64,000 bases of DNA from Verrucomicrobiaceae bacterium (GCA_027490195.1 JAIXYN010000011.1:1-64000); one strand, 5' to 3'. Counted from the first letter of the stretch, positions 17,915-27,687 are shown. Made by a program: numbers and translations. The notes: a model not told the origin generated them from the sequence alone.

Positions 17915-18075
17915 CCTTGTCTCTGGGGAGCAGGGAGTCCTTGTGGCACAGCAACAAGGCAACTTTCCTGCTCTTTCAGCACGTATGCCTAGAGAGGTCC
18001 CCGCGAATTGATTTGATCACTTTGGGCTACCCCGGCTTCTAAATACGCGACATCAACTCTCAGCCCCCGAATCTC

Positions 18076-19461
18076 ATGCACACTTTACTGCGACTCCTGC
18101 TGGTCATGCTTGTAGCAGCGGGCACAGGCGCTCCGCTGCTTGCAGCCACGACTTCATCCAAGGGGAAGAAGTCTTCCCAGTCGGAAACCAGCTCGAAAAA
18201 GAAAGCGTCCGCCAAGTCTGATTCCACGCCGGCCGAAACCGAAACCCCTGCGGCCAAGAAGACCACACCTCCGCCGTCCGAGCCGGTGAATGAAGACCCG
18301 CCTACACCCGTGCCGACTCCGGCGGCGGTTTCCACGCTCAGCATCGAGGACATCAGTGGTTTTGACGCCTACCCCAAGCAGATTCAAAGCCTCGTGCAAA
18401 GCTGCCTGGCGCTGACGCATCTGGAACTCAGCTACATGTATGGCTCCAGTGAGCCTAGCAAGGGCGGCATGGACTGCTCTGGCACCATTTACCATGTGCT
18501 GCACTTTCAGGGGCTGAAGGATGTGCCGCGTCAGTCAGACGAGATGTGCAACTGGGTGGACAAGAAAACCCACCTCTACCTTACGCCCACCGCCACCAGC
18601 TTTGACAGTGAGGAATTCGCCAATCTCAAACCCGGCGACCTACTCTTCTGGACCAACACGCTTGAGACCACCCGCAAACTGCCTGTGACCCACGTCATGA
18701 TCTACCTCGGCAAGCTCAAGAAAAGCGGCAAACGTGTCGTCTTCGGCTCCAGCGACGGCCGCAGCTACATGGGCGAGCGCCGCAGCGGCGTCAGCGTCTT
18801 CGACTTCAGCCTGCCCAAGCCCGACGGCACGAAGCACTTCTACGGCTACGGGCCGACTCCGGGGTTGATGCCGGTTGAGCCTGAGCGGTCGGTGATCGCG
18901 GCGGTGACGACGCCTCCAGCACCTGCGCCCGCGCCCATGCTGAAAGAAACTGTAGCGTCCAATGAAACACTGGCACCCAAAGAAATGGCTGTGTCGAAAG
19001 AAGCAATGACACCGAAGGAAACGGCTGTGGTCAAAGAATCACCTGCACCGAAGGTGGTGCCGAAGTCCAAAGCCACAGACTCAACCAAGGAATCCGCAGC
19101 CCTTAAAGAACCTGCAACTCCGAAGGTGGCATCTCTGACGAAAGAAACGCCTGCGTCCAAGGAGTCCCCAGCACTCAAAGAATCACCCGCAGCGAAGGAA
19201 GAAGTGCGCAAAGCAGTCGCCATCACCACCGAAACGCCACCCAATTCCGCGACCAAGAAATCGGTCGTTGCCGAGGCCAAGAGCGACGCTTCTTCCAAAG
19301 CCACCACCAGCGCTAAACCCAAAACTTCAACGACCAAGAAACGCTCCACTCCCGTGGCCTCCCCGACTCGCCGACGCACGCCTGCATCACCGCCAAAGAG
19401 CGTGTTTGAGCAGAAGGTGGATCGCGCAGTCAGTTCCGTGCGGCGGTTTTTTCAGCAGTGA
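18076..19461 (+). CDS. Exported NlpC/P60-like cell-wall peptidase with Lys/Glu-rich repeat tail
   Basis: A 461-residue protein. A signal peptide (residues about 1-24) is followed by a Ser/Lys- and Pro-rich linker (25-90), then an NlpC/P60-like domain (about 95-255) with catalytic Cys in GGMDCSGTIYHVL and His in PVTHVMIYLG. The domain would cleave peptidoglycan stem peptides in the periplasm. The rest (about 275-440) is low complexity, with more than a dozen loosely repeated K-E-[ST]-x-A-x-K-E units, then a basic PTRRRTPASPP tail that may bind the wall or nucleic acid. The domain identity is fairly safe; the role of the tail is unknown. Confidence 0.8.
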   Translation: MHTLLRLLLVMLVAAGTGAPLLAATTSSKGKKSSQSETSSKKKASAKSDSTPAETETPAAKKTTPPPSEPVNEDPPTPVPTPAAVSTLSIEDISGFDAYPKQIQSLVQSCLALTHLELSYMYGSSEPSKGGMDCSGTIYHVLHFQGLKDVPRQSDEMCNWVDKKTHLYLTPTATSFDSEEFANLKPGDLLFWTNTLETTRKLPVTHVMIYLGKLKKSGKRVVFGSSDGRSYMGERRSGVSVFDFSLPKPDGTKHFYGYGPTPGLMPVEPERSVIAAVTTPPAPAPAPMLKETVASNETLAPKEMAVSKEAMTPKETAVVKESPAPKVVPKSKATDSTKESAALKEPATPKVASLTKETPASKESPALKESPAAKEEVRKAVAITTETPPNSATKKSVVAEAKSDASSKATTSAKPKTSTTKKRSTPVASPTRRRTPASPPKSVFEQKVDRAVSSVRRFFQQ

Positions 19462-19490
19462 TTCGGGGAACGCGTTGATAGCAAAATAAT

Positions 19491-19886
19491 TCAGGGCGAC
19501 TCCGTCGCGTAAAACAAATTCCATGCGTGGCCATCGGGATCGAGGAAGCTGTGCTGATACATGAAGCCGTGATCTTCCGCTTCTTCGACAGTCGTGCCTC
19601 CTTCGGCCACGGCTTTCCGAACCAGATCGTCGACTTCGGATCTGCTGGAGCATTGGAGGCAGTTCAGAACCTCTAGGAACTTGGAAGTGTCACAGTGGCC
19701 TCGCGGTGAGAACGTGGCGAAAACCGACTCCTCTGAAAGCATGAGCTGAATGGTGTCGCTCATGACGATGCAGACATGCTTCTCTCCGCTCATGCCCTCA
19801 TTGACGGTGAAGCCAAGGGCTGTGTAAAATGCTCGTGTCCGAGCAACATCCTTGGTGGAAAGGTGGACAACAATGGCACGAATCAT
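19491..19886 (-). CDS. VOC-family (glyoxalase/bleomycin-resistance fold) protein
   Basis: A 131-residue protein with the two beta-alpha-beta-beta-beta modules of the vicinal oxygen chelate fold: VVHLSTKDVARTRAFYTALGF at the start and YQHSFLDPDGHAWNLFY at the end. The family includes glyoxalase-like enzymes and antibiotic-binding proteins. The set of metal ligands is incomplete by eye, so no reaction is assigned. It converges with the NlpC/P60 gene, separated by 29 bases. Confidence 0.85.
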   Translation of the reverse strand: MIRAIVVHLSTKDVARTRAFYTALGFTVNEGMSGEKHVCIVMSDTIQLMLSEESVFATFSPRGHCDTSKFLEVLNCLQCSSRSEVDDLVRKAVAEGGTTVEEAEDHGFMYQHSFLDPDGHAWNLFYATESP

Positions 19887-19974
19887 GGTGTTTCTGAGTT
19901 AAATTGGGTCGAAAACCAAGGCAAACGGATATGCTGTGTGGCGGAGCAGATGTCCGCAGGGCTTAGACGTCTTC

Positions 19975-20292
19975 TCATTCAGAGGGCCAAGGTTCAACAC
20001 TTCGCGCAATTCGAATTATCGGAGTGAAACGGACCAAACAAAACTGCTCAGACTCCTGCCCATCTTTTGCTCGAACCGTAACATCGTATCCCTTGCTCGT
20101 TGCCGCCTTGCAAAATGCACCGAGATCGAGCCATGCTTTTGAGCGGTGAATGCGGATAATTGAAAAGCCGTTACCTTCGAAAGTTTGACGAATTTTGCGA
20201 TGAGCACTCCATTGCAAAGCGAGTCTGCCCAGAATGGATACGACAAGAAATCCAATACTCAGGATCAGTACAAGATGCAAAAGTTCATTCAT
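19975..20292 (-). CDS. Hypothetical single-span membrane protein
   Basis: A 105-residue protein with an N-terminal transmembrane helix (LLHLVLILSIGFLVVSIL) and a soluble C-terminal part of about 75 residues. I do not recognise the family. The start at 20292 gives a clean membrane anchor; the frame is open to 20430 but that part overlaps the upstream gene. It is 40 bases downstream of the zinc-ribbon membrane gene and probably cotranscribed with it. The sequence is more AT-rich than its neighbours, a weak sign of transfer. Confidence 0.55.
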   Translation of the reverse strand: MNELLHLVLILSIGFLVVSILGRLALQWSAHRKIRQTFEGNGFSIIRIHRSKAWLDLGAFCKAATSKGYDVTVRAKDGQESEQFCLVRFTPIIRIARSVEPWPSE

Positions 20293-20332
20293 TAGAATTG
20301 CGTAATACTGACTAACTTTTAAACGGGGCAAG

Positions 20333-20623
20333 TCATAGTGACCATGGACGTATCGGATTAATATGCTCGCAGGAATTGCACTGAACTCCCTTCTTTCGGA
20401 GTTTGGAGTAAACCGGTGCGCTGGCATCAATCATCTCAGTCCACACTACGCAAAGTGAGGCAACACTGGCCACCGCCAATACTAACTCGACAACCATGGC
20501 GGTCGTTGTGACGAATAATGTGCCTACGACGGCAGCACCCACTCCAGATGCAATAGCAATGCTCAGGAATTGACCAGGACGATGGCTAAGCTCGATTCGA
20601 GTTTTGCATTGCTGACATTTCAT
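20333..20623 (-). CDS. Small zinc-ribbon membrane protein
   Basis: A 96-residue protein. It starts with MKCQQCKTRIEL and ends with VQCNSCEHINP, so two CxxC pairs at the termini probably form one zinc ribbon. Between them two hydrophobic segments (about 20-70) span the membrane. I do not recognise it beyond this layout. It precedes the small membrane protein on the same strand. Confidence 0.6.
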   Translation of the reverse strand: MKCQQCKTRIELSHRPGQFLSIAIASGVGAAVVGTLFVTTTAMVVELVLAVASVASLCVVWTEMIDASAPVYSKLRKKGVQCNSCEHINPIRPWSL

Positions 20624-20710
20624 AACTTTTGGTGCTGCCTTTTTTCATGTCTCGTTTTACTCTACTCCTGCGTTTCTGGTTAAACTAAATATCTATTCTC
20701 AAAGAGCACA

Positions 20711-21730
20711 TCACCCCAGCCACTCATCCCGATGCGCTTCAACAAACGCATCATCATTCAGATGTGGATAGGCACGATACACGCGATCAATCTCCGCCAT
20801 CTGACCTGGGCTGAGGGATTCGTGTTCGTCGATGCACCAGAGGCCTTCGAGGAGGCCTTGGCGGCGGAGGACTTCGTGGAGGCCGGCGATGCAGCCGTGG
20901 TAGGCGTTGGCGGCGTCGAAGAAGGCGGCGTTGCTGTCGGTGACTTCAATGCCGAGGCGCAGCAAGTCGGAGGTGGCTTCGGCGTTGCGGCATTGCTCCA
21001 GAAGCTGCACGGCGCGCTGGGTCCAGACGGACCAGTGGCCGAGGAGGCCGCCGACGATGCGGCGCTCTTTGCCGGCGAAGCGAAAGGGGGTGAGGAAGTC
21101 GGTGACGATGTTGTCGTCGTTGCCGGTGTAGAGGGCGATGTCATCGCGCCCGGCCTCCATGACGGCACGCACGACGTCGAGGGTTTGATAGCGGTTGAAA
21201 GGGGCCATCTTGATGGCGACGACGTTTTCGATCTCGGCAAAGCGACGCCAGAATGAGTAGGGCAGCACGCGGCCGCCTACGCTGGGCTGCAGATAGAAAC
21301 CGACGACAGGCAGCACCTCGGCCACGGCGCGGCAGTGGGAGATCAGTTCATCCTCGGTGGAGGTGCGCAATGCGCCAAGACTGAGGAGGCCGGCGTGATA
21401 GCCAAGACCATGCAGCAGTGAGGCTTCAGCGACGGCCTGAGGTGTGACGCCACAGATGCCGCCGATGCGGACGAGGGGTTTTCCTGAGCGGTCCATTTCT
21501 TCCTTCGCGAGTTCGAGCACGGGTTTGAACAGGCCGATCTGTGGATCGCGAATGGCAAACTGGGTGGTGTGCACGCCCACGGCGAGTCCGCCGACTCCGG
21601 CGGCGATGTAGTAACGTGCCAGTGCGCGCTGCCGCCGTTCATCGAGCCTGCGCTGCGCGGTGAGCGCGAGCGGATGTGCGGGGATGGCGAGGCCGTGCTG
21701 GAGCGGCGAGCGAAAGTCGAAGTTGTTCAT
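20711..21730 (-). CDS. Dihydrodipicolinate synthase (DapA)-family aldolase/lyase
   Basis: A 339-residue TIM-barrel protein of the DapA/NAL superfamily. GVGGLAVGVHTTQFAI corresponds to the pyruvate-binding region, and VVAIKMAPFNRYQTLDVV carries the Schiff-base Lys. It is longer than real DapA (about 290 residues) and lacks its usual GTTGE motif, so lysine synthesis is unlikely; a sugar-acid lyase role is more plausible. The start at 21730 is chosen because the upstream open frame overlaps the divergent SGNH hydrolase gene. The 48-base gap to that gene must contain both start regions. Confidence 0.8.
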   Translation of the reverse strand: MNNFDFRSPLQHGLAIPAHPLALTAQRRLDERRQRALARYYIAAGVGGLAVGVHTTQFAIRDPQIGLFKPVLELAKEEMDRSGKPLVRIGGICGVTPQAVAEASLLHGLGYHAGLLSLGALRTSTEDELISHCRAVAEVLPVVGFYLQPSVGGRVLPYSFWRRFAEIENVVAIKMAPFNRYQTLDVVRAVMEAGRDDIALYTGNDDNIVTDFLTPFRFAGKERRIVGGLLGHWSVWTQRAVQLLEQCRNAEATSDLLRLGIEVTDSNAAFFDAANAYHGCIAGLHEVLRRQGLLEGLWCIDEHESLSPGQMAEIDRVYRAYPHLNDDAFVEAHRDEWLG

Positions 21731-21778
21731 GAAATTTTGCTTCGCATGCTGGCGGCTCAACCTTTCAACCGAGTCCTT

Positions 21779-23059
21779 ATGCTGCGCCACTTCCTGTTTC
21801 TGCTTTTTGCCACCGCCACTTTTGCTGCGGATGAGTTCCCGCTGGTGCCTGCGCAGGAGTGTCATCCGCGTAACGGATTGCCGAACTTCTTTGCGAAGGC
21901 GAACACGGCGGGTGCGGAGATCAAGATCGGTTACCTTGGTGGTTCCATCACGGCGCAGAATGGCTGGAGGCCGAAGACGCTGGCGTATTTTCAGCAGACC
22001 TATCCCAAGGCGAAGTTCAGCGAGATCAATGCGGCCATCGGCGGCACGGGCTCGGACCTGGGCGTGTTTCGTTTGAAGCAGGATGTGCTGGATCACAAGC
22101 CGGACCTAATGTTCGTGGAGTTCGCGGTGAATGATGGCGGGGCTTCCCCGGAGCAGATCTTCCGCTGCATGGAAGGCATCGTGCGTCAGACGTGGAAGGC
22201 GCTGCCGGAGTGTGACATCTGCTTTGTGTACACTGTGACGGAAGCGCTCGCGCCCGCAATGCTGGAAGGGAAGTTCCAGCGCTCGGCGAGTGCGATGGAG
22301 AAGATCGCCGATCACTACGGCATCCCGACGATACACATGGCCATGGAAGTCGCCAAACTCGCGAAGGAAGGCAAGCTGGTGTGGAAATCGAAACTGCCAA
22401 AGACGGATGAAGAGAAGAAAGCGCTCGAAGGAAAATTCGTCTTCGCGCCGGACAGCGTGCATCCGCATGTGGAAACGGGACACGAGTTATACCTTGCTGC
22501 CATTGTACGTTCGCAGGAGCCGATCAAGGCGTCTTCGAAAACGACGGGCGCGCATGTGCTGGGCGCACCGTTCATCGCCACGAACTACGAGCAGGCCAAG
22601 CTGCTGCCGATCACGGATGCGACACTCTCGAAGGGCTTCACGTTGCTCGATCCGAAGACTGATGACTTTGGCAAACGCTGGGCGAACCGCATGACCACGC
22701 TGCACAAAGGCTCGCAGCCGGGTGAGACGATCACGTTCAAATTCAAGGGCACGCGCTGCTCCATCTATGACATCATCGGCCCGGACTGCGGGCAGGTCAG
22801 TATCACGCTCGACGATCAGCCCGCCAAGATCCTACCGCGCTTTGATGCCTACTGCACCTACCACCGCCTCAGCGCGCTCGTGGTCGGCACCGACCTTGAA
22901 GACAAGGTGCATACCGTGAAGATCAAGATCGATGCGAAGCAGCCAGACAAGGCGACGATCCTCGCGATGAACGGCAACAAGATCGACAAGCCTGAGCGCT
23001 TTAATGGAACTGTGTTTTATCCGGGTGCTATTCTGCTGGTTGGTGACCTGGTTCCCTAG
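21779..23059 (+). CDS. Secreted SGNH/GDSL-type hydrolase
   Basis: A 426-residue exported protein; the signal peptide ends near FAADEF (residue about 17). SGNH blocks: GYLGGSIT (nucleophile Ser), GGTGSDLGVFRL, VEFAVNDGG (Asn), and PDSVHPHVETG (Asp and His). A C-terminal beta-rich domain of about 170 residues (from about 255) is likely a carbohydrate-binding or jelly-roll module. Enzymes of this layout deacetylate polysaccharides. It diverges from the DapA-family gene, which may be functionally linked in sugar use. Confidence 0.82.
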   Translation: MLRHFLFLLFATATFAADEFPLVPAQECHPRNGLPNFFAKANTAGAEIKIGYLGGSITAQNGWRPKTLAYFQQTYPKAKFSEINAAIGGTGSDLGVFRLKQDVLDHKPDLMFVEFAVNDGGASPEQIFRCMEGIVRQTWKALPECDICFVYTVTEALAPAMLEGKFQRSASAMEKIADHYGIPTIHMAMEVAKLAKEGKLVWKSKLPKTDEEKKALEGKFVFAPDSVHPHVETGHELYLAAIVRSQEPIKASSKTTGAHVLGAPFIATNYEQAKLLPITDATLSKGFTLLDPKTDDFGKRWANRMTTLHKGSQPGETITFKFKGTRCSIYDIIGPDCGQVSITLDDQPAKILPRFDAYCTYHRLSALVVGTDLEDKVHTVKIKIDAKQPDKATILAMNGNKIDKPERFNGTVFYPGAILLVGDLVP

Positions 23060-23341
23060 GGGCGAGGTTCCGAACAGCCGTGCTGCGTGCATTGCTTGTC
23101 ACAAAGTGGATAGGCTGCGTGCAACAGGCGCCCTTCGCTGGACTCACAAGCACTCTCGCTTCCGCGATTCCGCTCAGGATTCGTTCAGTTTGGCTCCTCA
23201 TCTTCCAATTACTTTATTGTTAAGGTTTGTTATATATCTTTATTTCTTGAATATGCCCTAAGCACTGATTGAATCTTGATTCATTAGCGTAGGATTGCAT
23301 TTCGCATATATTTATGGAAATTATAGTATGTTTGTTTTCCC
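23060..23341 (+). promoter_or_regulatory. AT-rich leader before the kinase gene
   Basis: No gene is seen in these 282 bases. The last 130 are far more AT-rich than the surroundings (TTACTTTATTGTTAAGGTTTG and similar), which suggests the promoter of the kinase gene. A TATAGT at about 23320 could be a -10 element, but no well-spaced -35 is clear. No ribosome binding site precedes the ATG at 23342. Confidence 0.4.
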
Positions 23342-26300
23342 ATGAGCCACGAACCTGCCCGCGGAGAGCAGCTCTTAACTGAAGCGCTCAAACGTGCGAA
23401 CCACATTGAGCGCCATGTCTTTCTCACTGCAGCTTGTGGGCATGATACGGTATTGTGGAATGAGGTCTGGGACCATCTGCGCAATCACCCTGGCAACGAC
23501 CGCCAGGAGGGCCACACCCGGGGGATCCGTGTGCCTAAATCGCCGGGCCATGGCCCCCTGGAAGAGAAGCCAGGGGACATGATCGGCCCCTACCGGCTGC
23601 TGCAAATCATTGAGGACAGCCCCATCAGCTCGATGTGGATGGCCGAGCGAAACCAGCGTGTTGCGGAGTTCGTTTCCATCAAGATCATCACCGCAGCTGC
23701 TAACGACTTTTTGATTCGCTATGAAGCCCAGAAGCATGCACTGGCGCTGCTGGATCACCCCGATATCGCCAGACCGCACGCTTGTGGCATGACCCCAAGT
23801 GGCAGGCCCTTTCTTGTCACGGAGCTGCTGCACGGGTCGTCCATCACCCAGTTTTGCGACGATCAAAAGCTCTCGCTGCTGACGCGCGTTCGATTGTTTA
23901 TTCAGGTTTGTGAGGCCATCCATCACGCCCACCAGAAGGGCGTGGTGCATGGAGATCTGCAACCTTCCAACCTGCTCGTCCGATGGGGCGATCAAGGGCA
24001 ACCGATGCTGAAGGTGACAGACTTTGGCATCGCCCAGGCCATGAACCACTCCCTGGTAACAACCACCGGGCAACTGCGGGCACCTACCGCCTACCTGTCT
24101 CCCGAGCAGGTGGCCGCCAAAGAGATCGAAGCCCGCACCGACATCTATGCTCTGGGCATGCTGCTCTATGAATTGATCACAGGACGGCTCCCGATCCCCA
24201 CCCCCAGAGACGCGGCTGAGCATCTGAATGAAGTGAACAAGGTCGTGTGTGAGACACTCGTGGAAAAACCTTCTTCCCTGCTTCGATCACTGCCCAAGGC
24301 ACAGATCACCGGCCTCGCCCTGAACCGCAAGCTGGAGACCGCCACCTACCCCCTCCTTATGGAGAAGCATTTCGACTGGGTGGTGATGCGCGCCTTGGAA
24401 AAAAGGCCCGAAAGCCGGTATCAGACTGTGGATGCATTAGCGAATGACTTTATGAGTTACCTGAAGGAGGCGATTGCCCAAGAGGAAAAGCCGGTGGTCC
24501 AAGGCACCGTACTGGGCGGTTTCATCAGCGAGCACCGAGGATTGTTCGCTCTCGCGGCCATGCTGGTGCTTCTGGTGGCAGGCGGCATGGCGGTCATGGG
24601 CTGGCTGCTGGTGAAGGAGAAGCAGGAAGAGGCACGCGTGGTGACCGTCAAAAAACGGGCCGAGTCCTATTCCACGACCTCCAGCTTTCTGCAGGAGATG
24701 TTTACCTTTCTGACGCCGGATACCGTGAAGGGAAAAGATACCACTCTGGTGAAAAGCATGCTGGACGCGGCCGTCGAGCACCTGGAAGCCCTAGCAGGCA
24801 ACCCCGAGTCAGGAGCGCGTGCGCAGGAGACCATCGGGCTGACCTATCTGGCGCTATCACAACCGCTGGATGCGCAGAAGCACCTGCAAGGCGCTCTGGA
24901 GAAGCGCAAGCTCGCCCTGGGTGGCGGGCATCGGGACACCCTGCGCTCCATGCGGCAACTGGCGACCGCCATGCAAGCCGAAGGCCGCTTTGTAGATGCG
25001 GAGACACTCCTGCGCAAAACCCTGACCGCCCAGCAAACGACCTTGGGCCCGGACCACCCCGACACCTTGGTGACGATCACCGTGCTGGCGGCAGTTTGTA
25101 ACGAGCAGGATAAGCACCTGGAGGCAGAGACCTTGCTTCTCAATCTCTACCAAGTGCAGAAACGTGTGCTAGGTCCGGACCATCTCGATACCTTGGCGAC
25201 CCTCGGCAATCTGGCGAATTCATACACGATGCAAGGCAAGCATGCGGACGCCATGAAGCAACATGGCGAGCAGTTGGACGGGATGCGCCGCGTGCTGGGA
25301 GCCAACGATCCACGCACCCTCATCACGATGAACGTCGCTGCCGAGGCCTGTGAAAAGGCCGGCATGCCCTCGGAAGCTGAGAAATTGTATTTTGGTGCGT
25401 TGGAGGTAATGAAAAAGTCGCTCGGTGCTGAGCACCCTGACACACTGGTGCAAGCGGATCAGGCGGCGATGATGCTGGGAAGACACGGGCGGCATACGGA
25501 AGCGCTGAGGCTGCACCACGACTCTTTGGAGGCCAAACGTCGCATGTTCGGCCCCAAAGATCCGCAAACACTGCTCTCGATGAAGAATCTGGCTACCGTA
25601 TATGAGGCGCAGGGCAGGCAAGCCGAATCCGAAGCTTTCCAAGAGCAGGTGTTGGAAACCTTAAAAACTGCCTTCCCCCCGGAGCATCCTGAGATCCTCG
25701 CACAGATGGACACACTCGCCCAAGTGTACGACGCCCACCGCCGCTACGCTGACTCCACGAAACTCCGTCAGGAATCTCTGGCAGTGAGACAGCGGGTGCT
25801 GGGCGCCAATCATGTCCAAACTCTGCGCTCAATGCAGAGGCTGGCCGCCTCGCTCGATGCAGATGGCAAGCATGATCAAGCCATCTCGTTGCAGCACGAA
25901 ACTCTTGAAACCATGAAGACGGCCTACGGGCCGGGAGACCCCGATGTGCTCGCGCAAATGCATGCGATGGCAGCCATGCATGACCGACATGGTGACCATG
26001 CGCAGGCGGAAAAGATTTACCTCGATCTGCTGCAGATTCAGAAGCGTGTTCTCGGTGTCGACCATACCGAGACACTCACCACCATGTCCGACCTGGCCGA
26101 GACGCACCGACATGCAGGCAGACTTGAAGAGGCAGAGTCGTTGTATCAGCAGGTGCTGGAACTGGAGCGCAAGCGCACTCCTGCGAGCACCGCTGCGTTG
26201 GCAGCCGCGTCCGCCGACCTCGGGAGCTTGTGGCTTCAGACCGGACAAGCAGCAAAGGCAGAGTCACTGCTGCGCGAATGCCTGGAGCAGTGCATCAAGC

Positions 26301-26605
26301 AGCAGCCCGAGCACTGGCTGCGCTTCAATGCCGAGAGCTTGCTGGGCGGAGCTCTTTTGCATCAGAAAAAATACCCCGAGGCAGGTACGCTGCTGCAATC
26401 CGGCTACGAGGGGCTGAACGCACGTGTCCAGATGCTCGCGGAACAAGATCGCTTTCGTCTGCGCGAGGCCATCGAACGTCTGGCTCAGTTCAACGATGCC
26501 ACCGGGAACGCAGAACAGGCAGCTCAGTGGCGGCAGAAACTCGCTGAGTTTGATCAGCCACGCGTTGTCTCAGCAGCTCAGAAACTCAGCATGAGCACGC
26601 CCTAG
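23342..26605 (+). CDS. Membrane Ser/Thr protein kinase with kinesin-light-chain-type TPR repeats
   Basis: A 1087-residue signalling protein. The PknB-like kinase covers residues about 80-375: catalytic Lys in VSIKII (about 113), catalytic loop VVHGDLQPSN (201-210; HGD replaces the usual HRD, the Asp is kept), and DFG at 227-229. One transmembrane helix (about 402-424) puts the C-terminal part outside the cytoplasm. Residues about 440-1070 hold roughly 14 TPR units with the recurring L-G-x-x-H-P-D-T-L pattern, as in kinesin light chain-like arrays. The glycine loop is poorly preserved (YRLLQIIEDSPISSMW). The ligands and substrates are unknown. An extended AT-rich leader precedes it. Confidence 0.9.
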   Translation: MSHEPARGEQLLTEALKRANHIERHVFLTAACGHDTVLWNEVWDHLRNHPGNDRQEGHTRGIRVPKSPGHGPLEEKPGDMIGPYRLLQIIEDSPISSMWMAERNQRVAEFVSIKIITAAANDFLIRYEAQKHALALLDHPDIARPHACGMTPSGRPFLVTELLHGSSITQFCDDQKLSLLTRVRLFIQVCEAIHHAHQKGVVHGDLQPSNLLVRWGDQGQPMLKVTDFGIAQAMNHSLVTTTGQLRAPTAYLSPEQVAAKEIEARTDIYALGMLLYELITGRLPIPTPRDAAEHLNEVNKVVCETLVEKPSSLLRSLPKAQITGLALNRKLETATYPLLMEKHFDWVVMRALEKRPESRYQTVDALANDFMSYLKEAIAQEEKPVVQGTVLGGFISEHRGLFALAAMLVLLVAGGMAVMGWLLVKEKQEEARVVTVKKRAESYSTTSSFLQEMFTFLTPDTVKGKDTTLVKSMLDAAVEHLEALAGNPESGARAQETIGLTYLALSQPLDAQKHLQGALEKRKLALGGGHRDTLRSMRQLATAMQAEGRFVDAETLLRKTLTAQQTTLGPDHPDTLVTITVLAAVCNEQDKHLEAETLLLNLYQVQKRVLGPDHLDTLATLGNLANSYTMQGKHADAMKQHGEQLDGMRRVLGANDPRTLITMNVAAEACEKAGMPSEAEKLYFGALEVMKKSLGAEHPDTLVQADQAAMMLGRHGRHTEALRLHHDSLEAKRRMFGPKDPQTLLSMKNLATVYEAQGRQAESEAFQEQVLETLKTAFPPEHPEILAQMDTLAQVYDAHRRYADSTKLRQESLAVRQRVLGANHVQTLRSMQRLAASLDADGKHDQAISLQHETLETMKTAYGPGDPDVLAQMHAMAAMHDRHGDHAQAEKIYLDLLQIQKRVLGVDHTETLTTMSDLAETHRHAGRLEEAESLYQQVLELERKRTPASTAALAAASADLGSLWLQTGQAAKAESLLRECLEQCIKQQPEHWLRFNAESLLGGALLHQKKYPEAGTLLQSGYEGLNARVQMLAEQDRFRLREAIERLAQFNDATGNAEQAAQWRQKLAEFDQPRVVSAAQKLSMSTP

Positions 26606-26616
26606 GCATCGAAGCC

Positions 26617-27687
26617 TCACTCCTCTATCGCTTCTCGGCGGCACAGCCGGTCACCCCAGAAGGTGGCGACGAGCAGACTGCTGAGCGCTAGCAGTCCCAG
26701 GCCATTGAGCACGTGGAAATTGGTGACCCAGAAGCTCTTGCCAGTCAGGATCACGAAAATACCCAGCGTCACCTGCACCGTGGGCATGAAGAGCAGCAGT
26801 GTGGCAACAAGACGCATCTGTGGGAGCGTGATGAGCCAGCGCCGGGCACGCACCGCGACGAAGATGATCAGCAAGGCGACGGTGAAGCCCCAGTATTTGT
26901 GGGCAAACAGCAGAAACACATCCGGTGGCTGAAACGGCGGCAGCCACTGGCCTTTGGTGGTGAGAATATCGCTCGCAGCGAGATGTGTGCGCTGGGTGTG
27001 GCGCAGGCTGGCCCCCAGAACGAGCTGGCCAAAAACGCACAGAAACAAGGCCAGCGACCAGAAGCGCGCCCGTGCGGCTTCTTTCAGGGTGAGCACGAGA
27101 CGGCCTTCTGTCCAGGTGCGGGAGGAGGCGAAGGCAATGAAGACTAGCAGGCAGTAGAACAACTGGCCAAGCGTCCCATGGGTGACGCCCAGAGGGTCCG
27201 ACATTTTCAAGACCCGCAAACCACCGAGCGAAGCCTGGAGCACGACCAATAACAACGCAAGCGTGGTCAGGCCGCGCAGCAAGGGCCAGCGCTGGCTGTA
27301 CCATTTCAAAACGAGCCAGCCAAAGCCGAGAATTCCGATGAATACCGCAGTGGCAACCGATCCCATGAAGATCAGTACCAGAAAGCCGAAGGAGCAGAGA
27401 ATGATGCCAACCCCCTCAATGGAGCCGGGTTTATACTTGGCAAATTGCCAGAAATACATACCGAGCACGAGAAACCCGATGGTGGTGGCGATCCAGCGGT
27501 GCCCATGCTCAAGCAGCAATGCGGGCACTTTATACCAGCCTTCTGGATTGAGCTTGCCGTAGCAGAGCGGCCAGTCAGGCACGGCAAGGCCAACATCTTC
27601 TGTGGTGACCGCAGCGCCCCACCAGATCAGCACCACACCCACGGCGAGCGTGAGCAAGGAATAGAGGTGAAAAGCACGGGATGGCAT
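26617..27687 (-). CDS. ctaA: Haem A synthase (CtaA/COX15)
   Basis: Converts haem O to haem A for cytochrome aa3. This 356-residue protein has eight predicted helices; conserved histidines are in LLEHGHRWIATTIGF, GVTHGTLGQLFY, LRHTQRTHLAAS and ANFHVLN-type regions (VTNFHVLNGLG). The motif GAAVTTEDVGLAVPDWPLCYG is typical of the family. The ATG at 27687 is chosen over 27720 because the first helix begins directly after it. It follows coxB but is separated from it by a strong hairpin terminator, so it may have its own promoter or rely on read-through. CtaB is not in the window. Confidence 0.88.
   Translation of the reverse strand: MPSRAFHLYSLLTLAVGVVLIWWGAAVTTEDVGLAVPDWPLCYGKLNPEGWYKVPALLLEHGHRWIATTIGFLVLGMYFWQFAKYKPGSIEGVGIILCSFGFLVLIFMGSVATAVFIGILGFGWLVLKWYSQRWPLLRGLTTLALLLVVLQASLGGLRVLKMSDPLGVTHGTLGQLFYCLLVFIAFASSRTWTEGRLVLTLKEAARARFWSLALFLCVFGQLVLGASLRHTQRTHLAASDILTTKGQWLPPFQPPDVFLLFAHKYWGFTVALLIIFVAVRARRWLITLPQMRLVATLLLFMPTVQVTLGIFVILTGKSFWVTNFHVLNGLGLLALSSLLVATFWGDRLCRREAIEE

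Noticed and set aside
20711..21730. True dihydrodipicolinate synthase (dapA)
   Set aside because: The protein is longer than DapA and lacks its conserved GTTGE motif, so only the superfamily is assigned.
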